A DNA stretch of 64,000 bases from Stercorarius parasiticus (taxonomy: Eukaryota > Chordata > Aves > Charadriiformes > Stercorariidae), in contig VWZL01002828.1 in NCBI GenBank assembly GCA_013396915.1, positions 347,821-411,820 of the forward strand, read 5' to 3'. The translations under genes and the position numbers were made by a program. The notes below the pieces were generated by a model, which searched no databases, was not told the origin of the DNA, and worked only from the letters and a program-made list of their open reading frames with translations. Shown piece after piece: positions 13,901 to 25,900 of this stretch (the first letter of the stretch is position 1; each line of letters starts with the position of its first letter).

Positions 13901-16900
13901 TCAGAAAAACCTCACTTTCTTCTTTAGTGCTTAAAGTGTTTAGATTCTGATTTTCAACACTTGGTCTGTTGCCTAGTTCTAACTCTGCTTTGCTCACAGT
14001 TTTTTGATGCTTGCTTATGATAATATTTACAATCTGTCACTTATGTGTTGTCTTCTTCAGTGTTCATCTGAGGTGACTTTTTTTCAGTTCCAGAAACTTT
14101 ACTGTAGGCTGTCTGGATTTCAGAAATTGGATCAAGTATAGGATTTTATCCTTTAGTGGCTTGGCCACTGTTTTAAGTATGTGAAGAGGTACTGCTGAGG
14201 TCTTATGTTGGTACTAGCTTTATCTTGCAACTCTTCTTTCCATAAAAGACATATTGCTGCTATCTTGCAACTAAAAAAAAAAAGTAATCATTCTGTGAAA
14301 AGGTGTTTTGGGAAACTTCAGCAAATGTCTGTAAACAGTGGGTTCTTGCATTACATTGGCTGACTCCATTGTTTATTTTCTAGGTATCCAACAAACAAAT
14401 GGATTAAATTAGGTACTTTCCATGCCAGAGATGAGAGAAATGTCCAAAGCTTTCCTCTGGATGAACAGATGTATGCAAAATATGTTAAGGTAACTTAACA
14501 CTGTAAAAGCATCCATGCTTCTCAGGGAAGGAGGGGTTTGCTGGGCTTACCCTGTGTAACAGAGCATCCAGAGAAACGTGCTATCCAAACATACTTTACC
14601 ATCAATTGTACTAGTTTCGTTAGTGGCCCTATTGTGATGGGCCACGTACTAAACCCTTGTCACACAGTCACAAGTATATTACCTTCCTCATAATGGTAAC
14701 CGAGAGGATCTTGGGAAGTACCTATTACTTTGTGTCCAAGTACATACTTAGTTGATACCTGAATTAAGAAAAATCCAGGCAATGTTCTGTTGTTCTTTTC
14801 TATTTGACTTAACCAACTTCTCCTGAATGTAAGATCAGAAGGATTGACCTATTTTGTCTCTTGGCTGTACCACTTATATGTGTGTTTGTATATATATAGA
14901 GAGAGGCATATAGATATATACGTGTGTGTATATATATTGATATAGATACTCACACGTGTGTGCTCCCTGGAGCACAGATTAGAATGAGTATATTTCATGA
15001 ATACTCTTGTACTGTATTCTCTATACAGTTTTAAGTGGATCTGAAAGAGTAAACGTTTGAATTCTGGTTCTCATCAATAGACTCGAAGTGCAGTTTTGCA
15101 GTTATTCAATCACAACTGCAACTCATGCATATTATTTAGGCTTACTGCTACTGGAGCACTTGCCATGATCTCTCTGCCTTCAGAATAACTTGCAGCAAGC
15201 TATCTTTACTCAGGAGACTCAAAGAGAATAAAAATCCATAAATAATGCAGTACTTGGACTGGGATAAAAGCTTTTGTGAAAATATTGGGGTGGAGCAGAA
15301 GTTTAAGTTCAAATGAAAGACAGACTTTTTAGGTCCTCTCCGGTGATGTGTTATCTTCCAATTATGGTGCTGCCAAAAAACCCCCCCACCTTGGTTTGTT
15401 CTACTGAATTATGATTTGTGCTTTCATGAAGTAGCTACGAATGATAGTTATCTAACTTCTCTACTCAGAAATTCCTGCATGAGTCACAGGATAAAGATTT
15501 CATTTATTTTTAATTCTGCTTTCTGGCTGAATTAATGCCTTAAGGTAGCTGGAATCTGGCTTGTCCCTGAAGTTCCAGAATTATACTAGATGCTTCAGCA
15601 CTTAATCCCTTGGCGAATACAGCGTTCTGCCTTGAATAGTGTAGCATAGTAAAATTTTCAAAGGATTGTTCTTGTAATGCTTTTCTTTTGTAGCAGAAAA
15701 AGCAATCAAGTTTTAAGTGTGCCTGGTCTACAGAAGAAGAGACCAAAATTTTTTCAAAAAGTTTGATTTTTGAAATGGCTTAATGAACTTGTATGACAAA
15801 ATAATGCAAATTTTTTTGTAAGAGTGCCTTTATGGGAGTAGTTATCTTGATCTCATTTGCGGATTATTACAGTCCTTCATTGGTAGTGTCTACATAGTGA
15901 TTTAATAAGTGCATTCCATACTTGAAAATTAGTTTAGATTAAATAAATATCAGTGTGTAGTCAAGTTCTTACTAGACATACAGGTGACTGAAGCTTCCAA
16001 GTGTATTTTCAGATGCTCTATACATCTGCTTCCAGTAGTGTTTCTATACATTGAAGCATTTTAATACTGAACTTGAAGCAGTACATAGAGTGCATGCTAT
16101 AGAGGGGTTTTTTTTGAGTCACTTTCTGTAATTTATGCTGTTTAAGGGAAAAAAATACATATAGTAAATTTAACACACTTCAGTATTCTGTCTGCAATCA
16201 TGCTGCCTAGAAAAATTGAATAATTTAAGTTCATTAATAAAACACTTGTTGCATGTTACCTTTGATCTGCAAGGTACAAGGGCTAAATGAAATCCCGCTG
16301 CCTAAGGCAGATGAAGTAGTATTGCAACTTTATCCTTCATAACTTGTCTTCTTAGGCATTTATAGTACTGAATTAAAAACAGCAAAGCTCTGTAGTTGCC
16401 TGTGGCATGTGTTCAGCCTTTGTACTGACATCTTTTTTTTTCTCTTTTCCTTTCTCTCGCTTCAGATGTTCATCAAGTACATAAAGGTTAGCAACCTCTT
16501 CTTTTGGAATGATGAATGCATGGGGCTTGGGGTGTTCTCTACTGCGACTCAGCACTTTAATGCATGGCAAGAACAAATCTTTCAGAGTCTTTTCTGTTCT
16601 GGGCAATCTACAAATCCCTTCAGTAAATAAAATTTGTAATTTCAAGATTGGGTGTATATGTTAAATGAACTCTTGACTCTGTGGGTCTTTGAGTTTTATT
16701 TTAAGTACCTTTTATTCTTTAGGTGGAGTTGATATCGCACTTTGGATCGGAACATTTTTGTCCTTTAAGTCTTATAAGGTAATATCTTAAGTGCTTTGCT
16801 TTGTCTTTCTACCTTCTTGCAGTGGGAATTAGTGTTGTAATAATAGGCAACAAATTCTAGTTTTCAGTTATATGGAAATAAGTTATATGGAAATACTGCG

Positions 16901-19900
16901 ATTGAAGTAGTTAACTTCCTGCCTGTGTAGCGTGCTTCACTTTTGTTTAAAGAAGCTTTGAGTCTTTTGATTTTGTTCTCCAGTATGTAAGGAATAGTTT
17001 ATATTTGCCGTGTGTGTGTGTTAGGAAACGGGAGCATGAGCAGCCTTACAGGAGGACTGAAGCATTTCAAGGCTGACCAAGCAAAACAAGGAACAAGTGG
17101 TGAAGTAAAAAGAGCAGGGGTGGTGAGTGCATGGCACCCTAGGTACATACAGTTAGTAATGCTTAGAACGTCTAAATCAGAACAACTGTGTGTGTACTTC
17201 AGAGAATAACCAGCCTCTGTACTGCTCCTAAAAAACAATTTCAGTTCTCCTGTCAAAGCTATGTCAGGATTTGAACCCGAGAGCTCCAGCGTTATAAGCC
17301 AAAGCATATTTTCATTTGACAGGACTGCTTTAAATTGGATTGATTTGATTTTCTCTTGGCAGAGCAGGTAAAAGAATTTAGCATGCAAGGTGAGGTAGTT
17401 GTGAATAGATACTCCTAAAGTTCGTCAGCGGTGAAGCTGAAGAGGAGGCATAAGAGCTCGTGGAGAGCTTAAGACAAAGAAGTCTAGGTATGAGTTCAAG
17501 TTAAAAAGAACAAAATGCCTCTTTGGAATTACTAGAATTAAAACCAGGTTGGTTTTTTTTTTTTGTGTAGCACTTGAAAGCATGCAGTGGACTGTCTCAC
17601 ACTTGCATCCACAATAAGCATACCTGCAGCTTGTTCTTTGTTAACTGAAAGCAACTATTGCTTATCTAATTTATTTGCTACATATTATATAATGCTAATA
17701 TTGCTTATCTAATTTTCAATTATGTCAAGTAATTACTAATATTAGGGTTTTATTTTAAACCTTTGTTCATAGGGTATTTGGTACTAGCATGGTTGAAGAG
17801 TATGAAGAAATAGCTGATTCTCAGTATCAGTCTGAACGACAAGAGCTCTTTGATGAAGATTATGGTAAGCAAATAATTTCTGCTTTTTTTAGACATTCAG
17901 ACATGCTAGTCCGGTGGCTCGCCATTTCCTGCATATGATGATAAATTGACTGTTAATTTACTCTTAGTCTTGTTGACAGTAGTTCAGCATGTCTGGGCTT
18001 ATCCAACAATCCTTTTAAGTTTTAAACAATGCGTTGTAACTATTTGAAGGATTACTTTAAAATGCTAGTGATAAGTCTGTATTTCACTTAGCAGGCTAGG
18101 CAATAATATCTTCTTATGCTGACAATAGTAAAGGATAACTAAAATCAAAGCAGCCCACACAAAACAGCTTTATTCTTAGTGTCCATAGCCCATTTCCTGA
18201 GACTGCTTGTATGATCAATGCTGCAAGCAATTGGGAAGGTACTTATTTCGGCTTGTGGACATTGTTTAAATAAAAAAAAATATGAAAATGTCTACCTCCA
18301 GCCCTCACGAGGGGAAGGGGGAAGAGCCGTCTATGAAGCTCAATGAGCTGTTTGCTGCAGCTGGGTCATGAATCCTGGGAAACTGAAGCTTCAACCTTGA
18401 ATCTCTTTGGGTTTCTCATTGCTTGGAGCTTGATATTTCAGTATGTAATTTCTGACCTTTAACTTTATTTCTGTAGTTTTATTTTCATGCTGTCAAACTG
18501 AAATAGCTGAACGGCATGTTAAATCTTGAGGCTTATTTTCTTTGCCCATGACACGTTTAATTTTGATAGTCATAAGTGTTCTTCTTTATACATAGATTAT
18601 CTATTGGATTACAATACAGGGGAAGAAAAATCTTCAAAAAATCTCCTTGGTTCTGCTACAAGTGAGTATGATTTATTAGAAAAATTATCGCTGTGCTGAA
18701 ACAAAATGACCTAATTCAAAGTGGAAAGACTTTTTGTCATGCAGCGGCTACGACTTTCATATTTTTCTGCTGAAATAATTTATTGTTTCCTATTTAATTG
18801 CATAGGAATATATAGTAACAATTCAAAGTTGGGATATCATTCTTAAAGTGTTCTAAAAATAGAACTTTCCACTTCTAAGGATCTCTGGTTTTTGGACATT
18901 TTGCTTTCTGTACTTAAGGATCCCAAGCTTTTAAAATAATACGGATGTTATATAGGGCTGTAAGTAACCAGTGCGAAAGTGCTGTAGGACCTCAGTTATT
19001 CAGAACCTGGAAATCTGTGCTTAATTGAGGTGCCTTATTTTTAGGAGGCAATAAAAAGATTTTCTTTGTACAGCTTGAAAGGAAGGGATAGCAAACACTT
19101 TCTGAGAAGGCTTTGTGTAAATATTGTAGCTTCTATGTTCTTCATAAGAGATGTATGTTTTCGGAGAGAACTAATGGTTCTTGACTGTCTCTTGTCACTT
19201 TTCCCTTGGAAAACCTCAAGGTGTGGAGTTGGTTTGGCTAAGAACACTTGAGTGTTCGGTTTTAGTGGTATTCTTAACTGCTGAATTATTTAGGATAGTA
19301 TCAGTTGCCACACAACTTCTAAAGAGCTCTTACACTGTACCACTCCTCCTCCTGTCCCAGGAATATTGCACAGCTCAGTGCAGTTTTTCAAAGGGGAAAT
19401 AGAGGGGGGAAAAGACAGCTTATTTCTAAATGTTAGCCTCTCACAGATGAGAGAAAGCAGTATATTCTTCCCTGACACTGCTTATCTCTTATCTGTGACT
19501 TTCAAAGTTTCAATTTTCAAGCTGCCTTGATGAGGTGTATTCACACATTCTGTCTGCAAGTGCAGTATTGCAAGTTTTTTTTGTTCGCTGTCTGAAAAAT
19601 GCAGTGACTTTTCTATTGTTTTTTCTTAGAGTTGCTAAAGCTAAAAGATCTGAAATGCCTGTTACTGATAGTGCTGTAGAAAGACAGCTGAGCACTGAAA
19701 CATTGCAGTGATCATTATTTGCAGTCTTCTGCTAGTCTAATCTGCAAAGGTAGCTCACTGTTCTTCCTCCTGCCGTTCTCCTAGGCTGGCAAGCTTCTAT
19801 ACCAACTCTTAGATAAATAATGTAGTTCAGGAATGTAGTTTCTGATGTGTTTTGGATGAAAGGCAGAACCAAGGTTTTAAACAGAGCTTCCTGGAGTCTA

Positions 19901-22900
19901 AAAAACTTGTCATTACTACTAAAATAGCTCTCTTTATGAACTTACTAATGTGACATACTGTACAGATGTATGTTGGTGGGTGGGGGAAAATTGGCCCAAC
20001 TTTTGCACGTTTACGTAAGGTACTATTTCCCTGTTCCTCATCTTCTAAATAAGCCAGGCAATGATGTTTGTTTTCAGTTTCAAGACCAAAGAGTTAGCTG
20101 TATCTAATATGTGCCGATACAGAACAGACTGTCTTTGCATTTACTTCTGTGAATTTTGGGGGGGAAAAACTGTTCTACTTAACAGATCCTTAAAAAAGAA
20201 ATAATATCTAAGCCAGATCTGTGGATATTTGTTACAGTTTTCTTCCAGTTGCCTTGACTGATCTAGATTACATTCAACTAAAGAGTAGATTTTCTTCTTC
20301 AAATCTTAAAATATTTAGAATTGTTATGATGCAGCAGTATCAGAGCCAAAAGTAAGATTCAGGATTAAGGAGGGGAGGTATGATGCAAAATGCCAGAGTC
20401 CAGCTTAATTTGAATGAATCTGTAGTTTTTTGTGTCTGTCCTGCTGTGGACATCCTATGTTGAAAGGCAGAATTCTGTCTTGCTCATTTAGCAAATGACA
20501 TTTCTGGAATCACTTCTTCAGTGCTGCTGTGACAAATGATGCAACTTGTCTTTAATAGAGTTCCTCCGTTTGAGTGTTCAAGCTCTAAATTTCTGGCTTG
20601 CGACCTCCCTCAGTGGTTCACATGCTCAGATTGTCAAAAAATTCCATGCATAAATACTCTTCTGTTTGTCTTACTGTTCCTTGGTTTCAGTGGACTAATG
20701 ATCAGTGAGTACTACTCACTGGTGTTGGAAGGTCTAGCTGCTAAAGGCTAGATAGGGGTTGTCAGATATAGATTTCTAGCTTATAAATTTATCCTTTAAA
20801 GCGGCAGATGTATCCAGTGTAATAGAAAGACCAGATTTTTTTATGTCCTTATGCTGTGATTTGTTTCAAGCAAGTGTTATAAAATAGCAGATTGCTCAGT
20901 GGTGCCAATCTCTGGCCCCTTTGAATATGTCCTCTTTGATTAGTTGTTTTCTCTTTTAGATGCTATCCTAAGTATGGTGAATATTGCTGCTAATATGCTT
21001 GGAGCCAAAACTGAGGAGTCGTCTGAAGCTGAAGGTATTTTTTTTTAGATGAAAAGAATTCTGGAAAGTTTTATTTTTTAGTTTGTTTTATCTTTTTATG
21101 AGGAGTTGGATGATCCATGTTTAAATGACTTTTTTCATTGGCATACTTGATTAGTGCTATAGAATTCTTATCCTACTGAGTGTGAAAAGTGGAACAAAGA
21201 TGCTGAATTTGCTGAGAAGGGAACTGATACAAAGTTAACATATATGTTTGTTCAGCTGTACTCAGAGATCTTTACTCTCTGTATTAGCCATCTCCAGTTG
21301 TAAAGTCTAACTTGCTGCTGCTTCCTGGAAATATTTTGAGACTCTCCATAACATTGTATACATAAGCTGTCAGTAGCACTTTAATTCAAATAACTTTGAA
21401 TGGCACCTGCATTTAATTTGGTATGGCAGTTAATAATCTAAAAACAAACCACTGCCCCAAAATTTGTTTAAAAAAACCATGATTCTTGAATTTTTATGTT
21501 CACATTTTCTTCCTCCTTGCAGCAGGGAACAAAAGTGTGTCTGAAAATGTCACTTCCACCCCTGCAACTTCAACAGCTGCACCAAGACTGCCTGAACCAA
21601 CTCCTGTTCCTTCACCAGAGTAAGTGATTGGTGTTGGGTTTTTTTTTTCCCAGTGTGTTCCTAGCAGAGACTAACATGCACCAGTCTGGAATCCTTGGTA
21701 GTAGAATGCTTAGATATATGGCACAGTGCCTTAAACAAGTAAAAAGGCAAGTATTTGGTGAAATCTGTAGTATGGTAATGTACTAACCAGGGGAATTTAT
21801 CACTTAAGTTACTGTTTATAGCTATTTCCATTATGATATGGCTTTTTTTAACACTTGAATAAATGTCAAAATGCATCATTAACTTTCTCAATTGTTTGTA
21901 TTACTTTGTTTACAAGAAGTAGGGGGAATGTTGTGCTCCTGACTATTGCAGATTTCTTGGGTGGAAACTGACTTAATAGTCTTCCAGGTTTTGCAGGTTG
22001 TCTCCTGCAAGGGAGACTAATTGAGAATGTAAGTTGTATTGCTGGAACTTCAGTTAAATTGTATTGACGAAAATTCCGATTTAGAAGCTTATATTTTTTT
22101 GATAGGCTTTCCTTGATGAGAATATGTATGCAAAGAAATTGAATTAGGTTAGGAGGAGTTGTATATTGATATTCTATGGGGTGTGGTTTTTTCAGTTGAT
22201 TACAATTTTTTAGAATTGATTTGCTTCCTTAGAGCTGAGGCTCTAGCTCTTAAATGTTAAGGCTTGACTTGTGCTATATTTAGTGGTTTATGGTTTCCTA
22301 GCGCTCTGGTTGTTGAGAGACTGAGCAAGGTCAGTGGGAAGGTTGTGATTCTTGCATTTTCATCTGAAGATTGCGACAGAAGAGCAAGATGCATGCTGTA
22401 GTAATAATTGAACTGGTGACTTTTTTCAGGGGTGAGGGAAGGGGCAATATCTGATTGAGAAGGCTTGCTATTTCAGAAGCAAGGCTTGAAATAATTTGTT
22501 TTCAAATTGGGATTGAAAACCACCAGAGAAAATACTAATTTACAGAATTTCTGACTGTGACCAAACTGGCCTTTGGTCACTGGAACAAGCTTTGCTCATT
22601 TTCTAAAAGATCCTACTTTTGCAGTCTTCCAGAGCAGGCATGTAAAACTGTTGAAGTAACATCCCATCTTTTAACTCTTTCGTTGTAGACTTGTTACTAC
22701 AGATATTCCGCAGATCGATAAAGAGCAATCAGTTGTGGATTTGACAAAAGAAAGTCCTATTGTTCAGCTAGTACAAGAGTATGAAGATGATACAAGCCAG
22801 TCAACAGTAACCTTGCTGCCCAGTGATGATGATCAGGAAGAAGAAGCAGCAGCATGGTTTGAACTTGAGACAGAAAAGTACTGCTATGATATGGCAACAG

Positions 22901-25900
22901 CATGTTGTATTTCCACCTTTTCAGAATATCTGTTTAAATGGTGTTCAGTTGCAGTAGCCATGCATCGGCAGTGTAGTAAAACTGAAGGTAAACAAGGGCA
23001 AGATTACTCTGCTGATGTTCATCAGCCACAGGCGGTTCTGACTGAATCTATACATGTGTCAATAGAAGAGCCTCTGCCTGAGCAATTAGACAGCAAAGTT
23101 GAGAGACTGTCTGGATCTACTGTTGCAGTTGACTTCAGCAATGTGGTCCATGAGGAGACCAGTAATGAAACCACAGATTTGATTGAACTGGAGCCAAGCC
23201 ATCCTCAGACTGTCTCTCAGTCCCTCCTCTTAGAAGTTACTTCTGAAGTTAAGCCACTACCAACAACAGACATGGCCTTGCAGCCTGCAAAAGAAGATGC
23301 AGGACAGGTAGCACCAAGGGTGACTCCCCAGCTGGATGGAGCTGAGATCAGTCCAGAAACAGAAAAGGCTGAGAGCTCTGTTGCAGAAGAAAAACCTGTA
23401 GCTTCAGAAACCAGTGTGGCTGCTGAGGTAAAGGAGATGAGCACAAGAGAGACTATGGCAACTCCAGTGATTTCAAAGCCTACAGAGACTGTTCTGCAGC
23501 CTGAACATACAGTGGGCATATTAGCCGGTGATGCTGAGGAAGGAAAGGAAAGCACTCCAGAAGTGCAGAAACCTGTTTTGCCTCCTATTGAGTCGTCTGT
23601 ATCTGCTGAAACAAAGGAGGATGATCAGGCAACTGAAGAAGCTTTAATGGCGATTCCAGTCACTGGGGGACCGCAGAGAACAGCTACAGACTTCTATGCT
23701 GAATTGCAGAATTCAACAGATCTAGGCTATGCTAATGGAAATCTTGTTCATGGATCTAATCAAAAGGAGTCTGTCTTCATGCGCCTTAATAATCGCATAA
23801 AAGCCCTGGAAGTAAACATGTCTCTCAGCAGCCGTTATTTAGAAGAACTTAGTCAGAGGTAAGTCCGAGGAAGACTGGTAAGAGTGTAAACGTGACTTTA
23901 GCCAAAAACAAAGGAGCATACCGATATGGAAGGTAATATAGTGGAAGCTGAGTATACTCTAGACCACAGCATAAAGCTTTATGGAAAACTGGGAAAAGTA
24001 CCTAATCCCTAGGTATCTTACCGGAGACCTAGATGTCTGTGGCAAGGGTTCCCTTTCTATATTTCAGCTACAATTACATTTACTTTGTTTTGAGGAATAT
24101 TGATGTGGGGTTTTTAAAAGGGTAAAGTGTTGCCAGGATGTTAGCGCTAATCCTGTCCATAATCCTTTCAACGAAAGGGCACATCCTTCTGTTAAACTGA
24201 ACGACACAGCCCTACAATGCCTTTTTTACTGAACTGATTGGTTCCACTTAAGCTACTGTGTAATCTGTAATAACCCTTGTTGAAGAAGGGAGCATGGAGA
24301 GGGAACCCAGAATTTTCTATGAGGGGTGTAAGTAAATTAATGTTTATCTGTGGTGCTCCTTAGCTGTAGGAGAATCAGGAAACTATACCAACTTCAGAAC
24401 TGGTTCCAAGGGATTATATTTACTGTTGTGTTTCTCTCTTGGCAGGCAGTGTTTTGTAGAGAACTCTCCATAGTGTATTCTAGTCAATGGGTGCTAAGCT
24501 CTGAGTTAAAATAGATTTGACTTAAACCTTGGAGAAAACCCACAAAAAAAACTAGGGAGAGACACATCCCTGGTTTATGTTTGAAACTTAAAAGGAAATA
24601 CCACTCGATGTTTAAATAAAACTTCTTTGGACCAAGAGAAGCTTTCCCTTTGCATAGTGATATATCCTAAAGACAAATCTAGTGCTAGGAGTTTTATGAC
24701 CTGGCATTTCAAACCTTTACATTTGTTTTAGGTACCGAAAGCAGATGGAAGAAATGCAGAAGGCTTTCAATAAAACAATAATAAAACTTCAGAACACCTC
24801 AAGAATAGCGGAAGAGCAGGTATGGTTTGTTGGAGTACTTAAGTTTTCCTGCTTAGGAAAGTTTACTTTTAAGAGAGAGTTGCAAGGAGGTGCAGAAATT
24901 CTCTTTCAATTGAAGATTTGTTAGCTGCGTATCTGCCTTTGAAAAGCAACTCCATTCCATGCTTCCCGTATCTATTTTTTTCCTCTAATTAAATTTTTAG
25001 GTATGTTCCCAGTTGTTTTAGAATAAAGCCATTTCTAGCTCTGTTTCCTGATCTTTGTATTGGAAGAAAAAAAAATCAGTTGTCAGCCGGTAATGGCTAA
25101 AACTCTTAAATGTCTTTTCAATGAAAAAGTTACCTAGGTCTCTTCCAACCCTTGTTTCATCGCTGTAGTTGCACTCAAAACCTTTTTTTTTATGAACTTG
25201 GTTTTTTTTTTATCTCTGATTTTAAGTATAGATAGTCAATTGTCCTGATATTGCTGAAGAGACCTAGCCCCTAGAAAGGGAGAGAGGTACAGTAATGTCT
25301 TACGCCAAATTTGCTTTTGAAAGTGTAGTTCATGTAACAAAAGCTTTAGTTCATTCTTTAAAATGTGATATAAGGAAGTGGGAGCTGAAGGAGGTTTTCC
25401 CTGTGCTACCGTCCTGGCTTTCATGAGCAGCTGTGAAATACAGTGCTAATGGCAGTGCTGAATAATCATTAAAGCAACTGCGCAAGCTTAATCCCAAACT
25501 ATCTGAAAACTTCTGAAGTGCCGTCCCAGGCCTGTAGTTTGTTCATCCATCAGCAGTGAAGAAAATCACAACTTCCCTGAGATCACGTGTGTACTCTTTT
25601 CTGCTTTTTTTGAATAGTGTCAAATGCTGGTGAGCCTGAGGTGCTCCTCGTGGTTACCCTCCCTGATATTCCGCTCGCCTTTCTTAATTTCTCATAGGAT
25701 TAAGAATCCTGTTAGGCCTCTTTCCAGGAAGATGATAGCTGCAAAGTTCTTTTTCCTGGCTGGCTTGGACTCCTGTCATTAAGTGGCAGGCTACCTGATC
25801 CCAGAGCAGAAGCTACGCGTCAGCCCTTAGACTTCAGCTCTGCGTGCTCATCTGCACGTGTACTTTGTAACATGCCAGTACTCAACTTCCTGATAGCCAT

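Noticed and set aside
16999..17388. 129-codon antisense frame in SUCO intron 13
   Set aside because: Crosses the tRNA-like relic and has no protein character.
25130..25170. Possible CR1 3' fragment in SUCO intron 19
   Set aside because: Only TCTCTTCCAACCC matches; too short to separate from chance.
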